This document shows, one piece after another, positions 1 through 11,650 of a stretch of DNA of 64,000 bases. The notes under the pieces are model-generated. The model saw nothing but the letters and a program-made list of their open reading frames with translations. It was not told the DNA's origin and made no database searches. The stretch spans positions 39,921,001 to 39,985,000 of the forward strand of contig CM045733.1 in NCBI GenBank assembly GCA_024760905.1. The letters are read 5' to 3'. Position numbers and translations under genes: made by a program. The first letter of the stretch is position 1. Each line of letters begins with the position of its first letter. The DNA is from Plotosus lineatus. Taxonomy: Eukaryota; Chordata; Actinopteri; Siluriformes; Plotosidae.

Positions 1-78
1 AAATGCTGACCTCTGCCCTTAGTCTAGCTTCCACTATTCTTTCCCATAACTTCATCGTATGGCTCATCAACTTTATAT
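1..78 (-). mobile_element. RTE-type LINE, short reverse-transcriptase fragment
   Basis: The reverse complement of this stretch matches, nearly base for base, the RT-coding segment at about 61223-61297 of the better preserved RTE LINE in this window. It is therefore a fragment of the same family on the minus strand, cut off by the window edge. About 20 bases (the 'tatggctcatcaacttta' segment) are repeated at 58-93. It is a relic, not a functional gene. Confidence 0.8.
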
Positions 79-204
79 ATGGCTCATCAACTTTATAATT
101 TAATGTTTAATTTTAAAGTTTAATTAATAAATATGTTAATAAAATGTTTAAATGGTTTAATAAATAATTTTATTTTACTTTTAGCACACATTTCATGCAA
201 AATT

Positions 205-365
205 GGTGTACATTTATAATTTTTAAAGGGTTTATGGGGTTTATCCAGTCCAAAGACTGGAGCCTTGGAACTAATTAGGCATTTAACATGTAAGATGCGA
301 CCTACGAAATCCCCTCGTTACGAAAATGGCTCTGGAGCTGATTAATTTTGTAAGTTGGGGACCGA
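205..365 (+). mobile_element. MITE family M1, copy 1 (right-hand part)
   Basis: This matches the right-hand 150 bases of the elements at 55664-56348 and (inverted) 47517-48144. Shared landmarks are 'tttttaaagggttta', 'gccttggaac', 'ggctctgga' and 'gattaattttgtaag'. The terminal 'ccactgta' has decayed here. It is a non-autonomous DNA transposon with no coding capacity. Confidence 0.65.
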
Positions 366-369
366 CTGA

Positions 370-440
370 GACTATATGAGGACAGGATATGATGGCCGGG
401 ACTATGATGAGGACAGGATGAGGATATGAGACTATATGTG
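370..440 (+). repeat. short tandem repeat, ~30-bp unit
   Basis: About 2.3 imperfect copies of a unit starting 'gactatatgaggacagga' lie head to tail just beyond the MITE end. It is a local duplication with no sign of coding. Confidence 0.55.
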
Positions 441-899
441 GACTTTCAAATGAGATAAATTACTTTTGAACTTAGGTGATCTTCAAAAGGTCATCTCGTA
501 CATCCTACTAACAAGAGAGTTTTATGTTAATATGGTCATGTTTACATATCATAGAACATATGAGCGCAAGGATATTTCAAATGAGTACCACTATATGGTG
601 TATTTACGATATTATCCATGCTCCTCTCTCTTAATGATAATCAAACAAAAATCATGGCTTGTCAGAAATTGCAATTAGGATAAACAGTTTTATTCAGATG
701 TTTAATTTTATTCTGATGCTTAGACAATTTTATTCAGATCTGGATTAAGATGTACTTGTTACTCTACAAATCTTCCTGCTTTGAGAGATGTGTTATGATT
801 AGTTCGATTGTGATATATATTTTTCTACAGTTATTCTTTCTGCTTGAGGAGGGCTCATATTTTTCAAGCCGAGTTCTGGTAGCTGGTATCTAGAATCAG

Positions 900-900
<1 letters not shown>
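441..900. other. no recognisable feature
   Basis: AT-rich sequence with only short chance reading frames. No splice-bordered exon or repeat family was recognised. Confidence 0.5.

Positions 901-901
<1 letters not shown>

Positions 902-945
<44 letters not shown>
902..945 (+). repeat. (TG)n microsatellite
   Basis: About 22 uninterrupted TG dinucleotides. Confidence 0.98.
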
Positions 946-946
<1 letters not shown>

Positions 947-981
947 GGGTGCTGAGTGCAGGTGGAGGAAACTAGAGGCTG

Positions 982-1176
982 CTAGATTAAGTGCAAAAAT
1001 GGCAGTTTCATTTGCGATGTTTCCGCAGGGGAGTGCAGGGGCATCATTTCCCGCAGGATGATGATTGCTGCTTGGGCTTGCTCAGCTGTGATGAGGTGTG
1101 CGATGCTGTCATAAATCCACTGTGCTCCATCAGATCTTAGCACCCTTTCCAACTCTTCTTCAGTCCCCTTCAGCAT
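982..1176 (-). CDS. possible minus-strand coding exon, unidentified
   Basis: The minus strand is open for 64 codons with a natural-looking, helix-rich composition. It contains segments such as 'EEELERVLRSDGAQW' and 'LITAEQAQAAIIILREMM'. On the minus strand an AG that could serve as a splice acceptor precedes the codons for G-T-E-E-E near position 1170. Open sequence ends within a few codons of the last protein-like residues. I do not recognise the family. It could be an exon of an opposite-strand gene, a processed fragment, or part of an unknown repeat. Its amino-acid composition is unlike the neighbouring chance frames, which is the only support. Confidence 0.25.
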   Translation of the reverse strand: MLKGTEEELERVLRSDGAQWIYDSIAHLITAEQAQAAIIILREMMPLHSPAETSQMKLPFLHLI

Positions 1177-1418
1177 TAAAAGGTGTTAGCTTAGCAGTCT
1201 GTAATTCTCAGAGAGAGAGACTCGTGTATAGCATCACGATTCCCCTCAAGACCTTTCTGTCTTTAAGTATGAATTATACACACTCCAATTTTCCATCTCT
1301 ACTGTAATTACATGACTTCACATACGGCTTCATGTAAATGCTTTACATATTTAAAGCAACAGTCATTTACAAGGCAGCAGTAAAAACTGTAATGCATATT
1401 GAAAATGTAACTGGAGTT

Positions 1419-2360
<942 letters not shown>

Positions 2361-2505
2361 GAAATTACAGAAATGCTGAGATTACAGTGTGAACTGACAG
2401 GTGCCACACATTTTAGGATGGATTCCTCATCAAATGGCACCATGCTGCTCATCACTGATAAGCAAATGCATTATCTCACTGGCACAAATGTCACAGGACA
2501 AAAAG
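2361..2505 (+). CDS. possible exon, unidentified
   Basis: The stretch is open in the frame reading 'EITEMLRLQCELTGATHF' and then 'MLLITDKQMHYLTGTN'. A pyrimidine/GT-rich AG (ending 2360) precedes it and 'aaaag|gtattg', a good donor, follows at 2506. The length is 145 nt. The residue mix looks like a real protein, but I cannot name a family, and no partner exons were found nearby. It could be an exon of the carboxypeptidase transcript, of another gene, or a chance open stretch. Confidence 0.22.
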
Positions 2506-2743
2506 GTATTGGCTCAAATTGGTCTTCACGTGCACATAACAATGCATAGCTTCACTATTTTCCATTATTTGTATAATGCATAAATAATACACAAAATGCT
2601 GTGATGAAGTGCAGAGTTGTCCACTGCTTTGATTTAAGCATTATTCTGAGCTTGCAAACTGTTTAATGTGCATTATCCAGAGATAGCAAACCAGTCAGAT
2701 CACACCAATCCTGTGTTATATATATACTAATGGACATTAGCCA

Positions 2744-3043
2744 GGGCAGTGGTAGCATGGTGGTAAAGGTGCTAAATCACTGATTCCCAAGGTTGGGGGT
2801 TCAAGCCCCACTCTCAACAGGTTGTCACTGTCCCCCCAGTGCAGCTAACTGGGTTATCAAAGACTGGCCATGACTCTTACCGTCTCTGGTGAGAGGCCTA
2901 CAGAAAAATGATGGCTGACTTTCGACAAGGGTAGGCTGCAGAGCAGTCATTGTGTTTTTGCCCTGAAATGGCCTGGCAAGCTCTCCAGAGTGTACACTGC
3001 CCTTGCACAGAGTCGGCAGTATGGGTGCCACCCTCCCCAAAAT
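2744..3043 (+). mobile_element. tRNA-derived SINE, family 1, tail B
   Basis: The head carries tRNA-like promoter boxes: an A-box-like 'gtagcatggtggtaaaggtg' and a B-box-like 'ggttcaagcccc'. The constant body follows ('gtgcagctaactgggttatcaaag'), then the tail-B segment ('tggcctggcaagctctccag'). The final 'accctaattaggattaagcgg' portion is missing. It is an old, diverged copy. Confidence 0.8.
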
Positions 3044-3376
3044 GTTATGTTTTGTGACAATCTCTGATTTTAAAACTCCATAATTTTAATGAAATTCCTT
3101 TCCAAATCAAACATTACTCTAGTTTTATAAGCTTAAAAACACATCAAAAATATAAAACTTGTTTTAGTATGCTTTTCTTGTGTCCTCATGTCTTCTTCTC
3201 CTTTCGACTTTTCCCTTTTTCAAAGGTCGCCACAGTGAATCATCTGATTCGCATGTTTGATTTGGCATAGGTTTTTATGTCAGATGCCCTTCCTGACACA
3301 ACCCTTTAACAAGGGGCAGAAACACGCTGACGGCTATGCAGCTACTCTTTGCGAAAGTAAGCAATGGTTCTTTTCC

Positions 3377-4910
3377 AGGTCCTTCTCAAAAAATTAGCAT
3401 ATTGTGATAAAGTTCATTATTTTCTGTAATGTACTGATAAAAATTGAACTTTCATATATTTTAGATTCATTGCACACCAACTGAAATATTTCAGGTCTTT
3501 TATTGTTTTAATACTGATCATTTTGGCATACAGCTCATGAAAACCCCAAATTCCTATCTCAAAAAATTAGCATATAATGAAAAGGTACTCAAAACGAGCT
3601 ATTAACCTAATCATCTGAATCAACCAATTAACTCTAAACACCTGAAAAAGATTCCTGAGGCTTTTAAAACCTCCCAGCCTGGTTCATTACTCAAAACCGC
3701 AATCTTGGGTAAGACTGCCGACCTGACTGCTGTCCAGAAGGCCATCACTGACACCCTCAAGCAAGAGGGTAAGACACAGAAAGAAATCTCTGAGCAAATA
3801 GGCTGTTCCCAGAGTGCTGTATCAAGGCACCTCAGTGGGACGTCTGTGGGAAGGAAAATGTGTGGCAGAAAACGCTGCACAACCAGAAGAGGTGACCGGA
3901 CCCTGAGGAAGATTGTGAAGAAGGGCCAATTCCAGATCTTGGGGGACCTGTGGAAGCAGTGGACTGAGTCTGGAGTAGAAACATCCAGAGCCACCGTGCA
4001 CAGCAGTGTGCAGGAAATGGGCTACGGAAAAGCAGCACTGGACTGTTGTTCAGTGGTCCAAAGTACTTTTTTCGGATTAAAGCAAATTTTGCATGTCATT
4101 CGGAAATCAAGGTGCCAGTCTGGAGGAAGACTGGGGAGAAGGAAATGCCAAAATGCCTGAAAAAGCAGTGTCAAGTACCCACAGTCAGTGATGGTCTGGG
4201 GTGCCATGTCAGCTGCTGGTGTTGGTCCACTGTGTTTTATCAAGGGCAGGGTCAATGCAACTAGCTATCAGGAGATTTTGGAGCACTTCATGCTTCCATC
4301 GGCTGAAAAGTTTTATGGAGATGAAGATTTCATTTTTCAGCACGACCTGGCACCTGCTCACAGTGCCAAAACCACTGGTTAATGGTTTACTGACCATGGT
4401 ATTACTGTGCTCAATTGGCCTGCCAACTCTCCTGACCTGAAGCCCATCGAGAATCTGTGGGATATTGTGAAGAGAAAGTTGAGAGACACCAGACCCAACA
4501 CTGTGGATGAGCTTAAGGCCGCTATCGAAGCATCCTGGGCCTCCATAACACCTCAGCAGTGCCACAAGCTGATTGCCTCCATGCCATGCCGCATTGAAGC
4601 AGTCATTTCTGTAAAAAGATTCCTGACGAAATATTGAGTGCATAACTGAACATAATTATTTGAAGGTTGACTTTTTTTGTATTGAAAGCACTTTTTATTG
4701 GTCGGATGAAATATGCTAATTTTTTGAGATAGGGAGTTTTGGTTTTTCTTTATTTTTTTGCCAAAATTATCAATATTAAAACAATAAAAGGCTTGAACTA
4801 CTTCAGTTGTGTGTAATGAATCTAAAATATATGAAAGTGTAATGTTTATCAGTACATTACAGAAAATAATGAACCATATCAAAATATGCTAATTTTTTTA
4901 GAAGGACCTG
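3377..4910 (+). mobile_element. Tc1/mariner element, family T1, copy 1
   Basis: The ends 'caggtccttctc' and 'gaaggacctg' are inverted. Each end also carries an internal copy of 'tcaaaaaattagcatat' about 175 bp inward (near 3560 on the left and near 4710 on the right), so the element has the IR/DR layout of many fish Tc1 transposons. A TA follows the right end at 4911. The matching left TA has decayed to TC. The element contains a broken transposase gene. Confidence 0.92.
3705..4637 (+). pseudogene. Tc1-like transposase pseudogene (family T1, copy 1)
   Basis: The first ~100 codons from 3705 encode the paired-type helix-turn-helix region ('GKTQKEISEQIGCSQSAVSRHLSG') that binds the element ends in this family. 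The region between the DNA-binding part and the catalytic core is deleted relative to copy 2 around 4018-4030. The catalytic core is split over several frames. At the first catalytic Asp ('TCGGATTAAAGC', near 4075) the Glu codon has become a stop. A second stop replaces Lys after 'SAKTTG' near 4380. Later motifs 'FQHDLAPAHS' and 'DLKPIENLW', holding the second Asp and the final Glu of the DDE triad, are still readable. It cannot make an active enzyme. Confidence 0.9.
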
Positions 4911-5115
4911 TACATGCCTCTCACCATAGACAGTGAGAGACATGGCCAGCCTTTGATAACCCAGTTAGCTGCACTGGGAGGACAGTGACAACCTTGTGGA
5001 GAGTGGGACTTGAACCCCCTACCTTACGATCAGCGATCCAGCACCTTTTACCACCAAGCCACAACTGCCCCTTTGTGTTCCCATGTAGTATATACACCAA
5101 ACAATTATTCAAGTC

Positions 5116-5118
<3 letters not shown>

Positions 5119-5148
<30 letters not shown>

Positions 5149-5174
5149 TGAAATATACTCAAGGCATTGATGAA

Positions 5175-5252
<78 letters not shown>
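5119..5252 (+). repeat. (GT)n, poly(A) and (TA)n microsatellites
   Basis: (GT)14 lies at 5119-5146. A 28-base A run at 5177-5204 passes directly into about 24 TA units. Confidence 0.97.
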
Positions 5253-5257
<5 letters not shown>

Positions 5258-5372
5258 AAAATGGAGTGATAGCTTTGCATGTTGAAGATCCCTTTTAGCC
5301 CGGACAACTGTCCGACTTTATCATCACCAAAGTGCCCTCGTCCATTATACTTAAACTGTCATGCTTGCGAGA

Positions 5373-5586
5373 GGGCAGTGGTGGCAAGGTGGTGAGGTGC
5401 TGGATTGTCGATTTTAAGGTTGGGGGTTCAAGCCCCACTGTCAACAGTTGTCAGTGCTGCCCCCCCCAAGTGCAGGTAACTGTTATCAATGGTCAGCCAT
5501 GTTGCTCACTGTCTGTGGTGTGACTCATGTAAAAGAACAATTTTTGTAAAGAGCTAGGATTAAGCAGTTCAGAAAATGAATGAATG
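5373..5586 (+). mobile_element. SINE family 1, internally deleted, tail B end
   Basis: The tRNA-like head (B-box-like 'ggttcaagcccc') and constant body are present up to 'gtaaaagaacaa'. The sequence then jumps to the extreme tail-B terminus 'taggattaagcagttcagaaaatgaatgaatg'. The middle of the element is deleted. Confidence 0.8.
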
Positions 5587-6784
5587 TTTGACAGATTATT
5601 TCAAACATCGTTTCCTTTTTTATTAACTTTATAAATAGTCTTCGTTGTACCTCAAAGAAATTAACTTATCTACCCAAAACAATTTCCCCCGTCTTCCTCT
5701 GTTCATTGGTTGTATTTTGTTGCCCATCATCCCCCCTCCCATTGAACAGTCTCAGATATGACTTTATTTAATGCAACTCCATGAGTCACCTCTTCCGAAG
5801 TTGAGACTGGAGTTTTGCTTGTACTATTTAATGAAGCAGTCAGTTGAAGACCTGTCATCTGTTTCTCAATCCAGAGACTCTAATGTACTTGTCCCCTTGC
5901 TCAGTTTTGCACTGGGGCCTCAGACTTCTCATCCTATCCTGGTTAGAACCAGTTTGTGATGTTCTCTGAATGGGGTAGGACACACTGTTGACTGAAATCT
6001 TTTAATTTGTTTCTTGTAGTTCAAGAGAAATAGCCTACATTTCTCTGAAAAAAAATACAGATTTATGGATTTCAAAAAGGTTCTTTTTTGAGGCCATTTT
6101 GATTCTGTCATCAGACCCACGATTGGGGATTCTTCAGAAATTCAACTTAATTTAAAAAGGCCAATTTTATTTCTTCTTTAATCAGCCCAACAGTTTTCAT
6201 CTGTGGTGTCATAACTGCAAAATGATTTTCTAATTATTAATCAGGCTTTTAATATAACATACTTCTATTAGCTAATACAATGCACTATTGGGACACATGT
6301 ATGATAGTTGCTGAAAATGGGCCTCTGTACACCTATGTAGATATTCCAATAATTATACTAATATAGCCATTTCCCCAACTAAGATAGACATTTACAATTT
6401 TAACAATGTCTAGACTGTCTTTAAGATCAATTTTATCTTCTTTTTTTTATTAAGAATTTTTTTTAATGAACTGAAGCTTTTAATGACTTGAAGTTTCATG
6501 TCAAATAACTGTGTAAGACTTGAAGCCTAAGTCTGTTGCTTATAAGATCTTGGAGTGAAACACTGATCAGATGAACACCAGCCAGCAGTGCAATGAAGAC
6601 TTCAGATTAAACTGTCATCTCTAATGTGATGGATTTCCTTTAGCTCCTGGGCATCAGATCTCTGAAAGTGTCCTTGTTCATTCTTAATGTTGCGTCATGC
6701 TGATATACTGGGTACTGGGAAATAAATAACTCATAATAAAGGTAAAACCTTCTACCTGAATAGTAAAGCAAAAGAAATATACTC
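5587..6784. other. no recognisable feature
   Basis: AT-rich, non-repetitive intron- or intergenic-like sequence. The first ~60 bases resemble the sequence beyond the SINE ending at 9362 (see findings). No exon was recognised. Confidence 0.5.
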
Positions 6785-8090
6785 CTCAGTGGTCGGGCCC
6801 CGGGGGTGGATGAGAGCCGCCCTGACTATCTCAGAGCTCTGGATGTTGCAGGACTGTGTTGGTTGACACATCTCTGCAACATCGAGTGGTCATCAGGGCC
6901 ATACATCTGGATTAGCAAACTGAAGTGGTAGTCCCCCTTTTAAAAAAGGGGGACCAGAGGGTGTGTTCTAATTATTTTGGAATCACACTCCTCAGCCTAC
7001 CCGAGTCTATGCAGGAGTAATGGAGAGGAGGATCCGCTCGAGATTTGAACCTTAGATTCAGGAGGAACAATGTGGTTTTCGTGCTGTCTGCGGCACTCTC
7101 AACCAAGTCTATACGCTCTACGGGATCATGCATGGAACATGGGAGTTTTCCCAATCTGTTCACATGTGTTTTGTGGCTTTGGAGAAGGCTTTTGACCAGC
7201 CCTCTGGCTATCTTGTGGGGCGTGCTTCGAGAGTACGGCGTTTCGTACCCGTTTCTACGGACCATTTGGTCACTGTAACACCAGAGCCAGAATTTGGTCC
7301 ATATCGGGAACAACAGGTCGAATTCGTTTTCAGTGAGGGTTGGAGTCCGTCATGGCTGTTCTTTTCACTGATTCTGTTCATAATTTTTATGGACACCGTT
7401 TCTAGGTGCAGCCAAGGCATTGAAGGGTTCTGCTTTGGCGGCCATTGGATCTCATCTCTGCTTTTTGTGGATGACGTTATCCTTTTGGCTTCATCAAGCC
7501 AGGACCTCCAGCTCTCATTGTAACAATTCACAGATGAGTGCGAAGCGGGTGGGATGAAAATCAGCACCCCCAAGTGGAGAAGTTCAAGTATCTCGGGGTC
7601 TTGTTCACAAGTGAGGGAAGGATGGAGAAGGAGTACAACAAGTGGAGCCTGTACCAGTCTGTCATAGTGAAGAAAGAGCTAAGCCACAAGGACCAAAAGA
7701 ACAAGATTGCGGATACAAGTGGCTGAAATTAACTTCCTTTGCCAGCTGGCTCTCCCTTAGAGATAGGGTGAGAAGCTCAGCCATCCAGAGAGCACTTGGA
7801 GTAGAATCACTGCTCCACCACATTGAGAGGGTCAGTTGAACTGGCTTGGGCATCTGGTTAGAATGCCTCCCGAACGCCTCCCTGGCGTGGTTTTTGGAAC
7901 ATGTCCAACTGGGAAGAGACTCCAAGGTTGACCTAGAACATGCTGAAGAAACTATGTCTCTCGGCTTGTCTGGGAACAACTTGGTGTCCACCGGAAGAGC
8001 TGGAGGAAGTGGCTGGGGAGAGGGATGTCTGGACCTCATTGCTTAGGCTGCTGCCCCCGCGACCCGACCCTGGATTAAGTGGAAGAGGAG
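6785..8090 (+). pseudogene. decayed non-LTR retrotransposon (LINE family L-a), RT and C-terminal part
   Basis: Scattered frames encode reverse-transcriptase landmarks: 'FVALEKAFDQP' (from the usual D-x-x-K-A-F-D block), 'SLLFVDDVILLAS' (the F-A-D-D active-site block with Ala changed to Val) and 'EKFKYLGVLFTSEGRMEKE'. A C-terminal region follows ('SLRDRVRSSAIQRALGVE', 'HIERVS', 'LEHAEET'). There are several frameshifts and no intact domain. The 3' end, near 8057-8085, reads 'gcccccgcgaccc...ggattaagtgg', which resembles SINE tail B. No endonuclease domain was seen, so the copy is probably 5'-truncated. Clade not assigned. Confidence 0.8.
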
Positions 8091-8768
8091 ATGAGGTATC
8101 AGTAACAACATAACAGTAACAACTAATAACATTTGAACGACCGGAAATTTATAATATATTAGAAGAGTCAGTTACACTGCAGGTAGGAACTAGAAATACT
8201 AGGAAAATGTCAGGGAATAACTAAAATAAATAAATGAAAGGAACAATAATTACTAAAAAAATATGCAAATTTTGGTTAATATATTCAAAAACTCTGGTTT
8301 AAAATAATTTAATTTGAAGTAATTACTCTGGTATAAACACTGTACATACTGTAACATTAAATATTTAATATTTTTCATTTAATCCATGAACTGTTAATTC
8401 ACTTCACAAATCAAAGCGATGTTAAATAAACTGCAATATGAATATTCATACAGCTTTAAGTTAAGTTCATTACCATATTGCATATTTAATTTTGCCTTTG
8501 GTAACGTCATTTTAATAATTATGCTGATTAAAATTCATCTGCTTCTCTTTAAACATTTTTCCACAGTAATTTATTCATGTTTGATTGACAGCATCATTCT
8601 TTCCTGAAACTTCACTGTTACTGTTCACAAGCAGTTTTTTAAAACCCAAATCTCACATAAACACAGTAAATGATTTATGAGATGGACTTTTAACCATGAT
8701 GGGATGGTGAAATATAAAAGTACCCCCTGAAGCCTGAAGTGTTTGGCACAGGTGAACTTATACATATT

Positions 8769-8774
<6 letters not shown>
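8091..8774. other. no recognisable feature
   Basis: Very AT-rich single-copy-looking sequence with chance frames only. Confidence 0.5.

Positions 8775-8812
<38 letters not shown>
8775..8812 (+). repeat. (CA)n microsatellite
   Basis: About 19 CA units. Confidence 0.97.
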
Positions 8813-8813
<1 letters not shown>

Positions 8814-9074
8814 GCTCAATATCTAAGTTCATATATGCTGCATTTGTGATAAATAAATTATCAGGGTTAAAATAAACTGCCTTATTTCACATCCTTACTA
8901 GCCACTAATGGTAATTAGACTTCTAGCTAGTTATGTTATTTATTCAGCAAATAATTGACGATCCAGTTAAATTAGGCCAATAAAGCAAGTCATGTCGATT
9001 TGGTATACAGACCCGGATAGCTGCATTATATTAAAAACAACCAATCAAATAAACAAAAAGAAAGGTCTAATCTG

Positions 9075-9362
9075 GCATCAGTTCAAGCCCTTCTCTCAAC
9101 GGGTTGTCACTCCCCCAGTGCAGCTAACTGGTTTATCAAAGACCGGCCATGTCCCCCAAAGTCTATGGTGAGAGGGATTTGAAAGAACCATTTCTGACTT
9201 TCGTAAAGAGTAGCTGCATAGCCGTTAGCATGTCTCTGCCCTGCAATGGCCTAGTGAGCTGCCCAGGGTGTACTTTGAGCTTGCCCAGTCGGCTGAGATG
9301 GGTGCCAGCCTCCCCGCGACCCTAATTAGGATTAAGTGGTTCAGAAAATGAATTAATGAATC
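9075..9362 (+). mobile_element. SINE family 1, tail B, head truncated
   Basis: Starts inside the B-box-like segment ('gttcaagcccttc'). It runs through the constant body and tail B, ending 'accctaattaggattaagtggttcagaaaatgaattaatgaa'. The A-box end is missing. Confidence 0.85.
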
Positions 9363-9977
9363 TTTGACAGATAATCTCAAACACTGTTTCCTTTTTCTGA
9401 ACTGTATAAATATTTTTCTTAGGAAGACAAAAATAGTGTGATAGATTTCTTCAAAAAAAAAAAAAAAATCAATTAAATTCCTGCAAATTTTAACTTGCGA
9501 TTTATGCTTGTCATGCTTATACTGTAATAGCTTTTTAAAAAGAAATTTCAAAATGAACATCATTACATCTCTATTAAGAGTAAAAAAATGAAATTGTAAC
9601 AAGGTGTCTTGGTTTATTATGTCTCCTGTCCTGAGATGAAGGAAAGACATCCTGTCACTCAGAATCAGTAGAAGCAATTCATCCTCAGCTCCATTTGGTT
9701 TACCGCATCACACTTCAATTTGCTTCAACAATAAGGACTCATTATTGCATTACACATTTCATATTTCACAGAAATGACAGTGATCCTTCAGGGTGTGATA
9801 AAATGAGAGGGCGTTCACACACTTGAAACAGTGATTCTGAAAATATTATTTCACTAACATATGAGTGATTTTTAGAGACAGGAATAACAGAATATGCTCT
9901 GCACACACTATTACATAATTCATCAAACCACAAGATACTTGGTGTGGCTGTATTATTTATCATTCCTGTAAAAGTTT
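9363..9977. other. no recognisable feature
   Basis: AT-rich sequence. A 15-base A run occurs at about 9453. No gene was recognised. Confidence 0.45.
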
Positions 9978-10582
9978 AATCCTAATTAGGGTTGCGGGGA
10001 GGCTGGCGCCCATCCCAGCCGACTCCAGGTGAGGGAAGAGTACACCCTGGACAGCTCGCCAGGCAATCACAGGGCAGAAACACGCTGATGGCTTTGCAGC
10101 TACTCTTGTCAAAAGTCAGATAAGATAAGATACAGATACAGCTTTATTAATCTCACAATGGAGAAATTCACTGTTACAGGCTCTTGAGGTACTATCAGTA
10201 GGGGGTGCAAAAATAGATACAAGTACAAACATACACACATACATATATATTATATAAGTAAATAAATAAATAGATACATAAATAGTATAAATTAATAAAC
10301 AATAAAAGAAAAGAATGGAGCAACTTTATAGACTGGCCTATATTAAAGTGTAAATGTATCTGAGTGCAGAGTTGATAGGTTGATATGGTTCACAGTCACA
10401 ATGGGGTAGATGTGGTTGATTAAAGTGCGTGGGGTTTTTATTGCACATAACCGGTATTTTCACAGTCAGTTACAAAGTGGCGTTGTACAGTCTGACAGCG
10501 GTGGGAATGAACGACCTGCGGTAGCGCTCCTTCCTGCACTGAGGATGCCTCAGTCGTCCACTGAAGGAGCTGCTCAGCTCCT

Positions 10583-10988
10583 CTACAGTCTGGTGCAGTT
10601 GTTAGAGCTGTTGAACAGGATGGATGTGAGCTTTGCTACCATCCTCCTCTCACTCACCTCCTCCACAGAGTCCAGTGGGCAGCCGAGGACAGAGCTGGCC
10701 CTCCTGACCAGCTTGTTCAGTCTCTTCCTGTCCCGCTCTGTGCTGCCCGGGGCCCAGCAGATGGCAGCGTAGAGGATTGCAGAGGCTACCACAGAGTCAT
10801 AAAAAGTCCTGAGCAGAGGTCTGCATACGCCGAAGGACCTGAGTCTCCTCAGAAGGTGGAGGCGACTCTGGCCCTTCTTGTACAGGGCGTTGGTGTTGTG
10901 GGACCAGTCCAGTTTATTGTTAAGGTGAACACCCAGGTACTTGAAACTGTCCACTGTCTCAATGTCCTGTCCCTGGATGTTCACTAGT

Positions 10989-11037
<49 letters not shown>

Positions 11038-11630
11038 CGAGTGCTTCTCCTGAAGTCGACCACCATCTCCTTCGTCTTCCTAGTGTTCAAGCACAGGTGG
11101 TTGCGCTCACACCAGTCCACGAAGTCAACGATGACCGACCGGTACTCCAGCTCGTTCCCCTCTGACACACGGCCCACGATGGCGGAGTCGTCCGAGAACT
11201 TCTGGAGGTGGCAGCTGTTTGTGTTATATATGAAGTCCGAGGTATAGATGTTAAAAAGGAAGGGTGAGAGGACGGTGCCCTGCGGTGCCCCCGTGCTACA
11301 GACTACCACCTTTGACTTACAGCCGCGCAGCCGCACGTACTGTGGACGGTTAGTAAGGTAGTCAATAATCCAGGAAGCAAGATGCCCGTCCACTCCCACT
11401 TCCTCCAGCTTCCCCCGCAGACGCGCTGGCCTGATGGTGTTGAAGGCGCTGGAGAAGTCAAAGAACATGACCCTCACAGCGCTGCCGGCGATCTCCAGGT
11501 GGGTTAGTGCCCGCTGCAGAAGGTAGATGATGGCGTCTTCTACTCCGATGTTGGGCCTGTAGGCAAACTGCAGCGGGTCTAGGGTGGGGCTCACCATAGA
11601 GCGGAGGTGTTCAAGGAGGAGCCTTTCCAT
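10583..11630 (-). pseudogene. L2-like reverse transcriptase, frameshifted by a microsatellite
   Basis: From 11630 downward the frame encodes RT blocks 'DPLQFAYRPN', 'VMFFDFSSAFNTIRP', 'GAPQGTVLSPFLFNIY' and 'LQKFSDDSAIVG'. The last is the F-x-D-D active-site block, retaining both Asp residues. The frame then runs into a (GT)n expansion at 10989-11036, read as Thr-His repeats, and terminates. The rest of the protein ('VDSFKYLGVHLNNKLDW', 'LLRTFYDSVVAS', 'LVRRASSVLGCPLDSVEEV') continues in another frame below 10984. It would copy LINE RNA at nicked DNA if intact, but this copy is broken. Confidence 0.88.
10989..11036 (+). repeat. (GT)n microsatellite inside LINE coding sequence
   Basis: About 24 GT units interrupt the reverse-transcriptase frame of the L2-like LINE and shift it. 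Confidence 0.97.
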
Positions 11631-11650
11631 GGTCTTAATGAGGTGGGAGA

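Larger units (their letters stand above)
3191..5072 (-). mobile_element. SINE family 1, tail A, split by a Tc1 element
   Basis: The SINE lies inverted. Its tail A (3199-3376) and head (4911-5072) are separated by the Tc1 element at 3377-4910. The two parts join in the middle of the family's conserved 'ggttcttttacatg' sequence. A 13-bp near-repeat flanks the whole SINE: 'ttgtgtcctcatg' at 3178-3190 and 'ttgtgttcccatg' at 5073-5085 (11 of 13 match). I read this as its target-site duplication. Confidence 0.85.

Noticed and set aside
4209..4643. Minus-strand 144-codon frame over the Tc1 element, and a similar one at 50123-50749
   Set aside because: These are antisense shadows of the transposase gene on the + strand; they agree only because both copies share the sequence.
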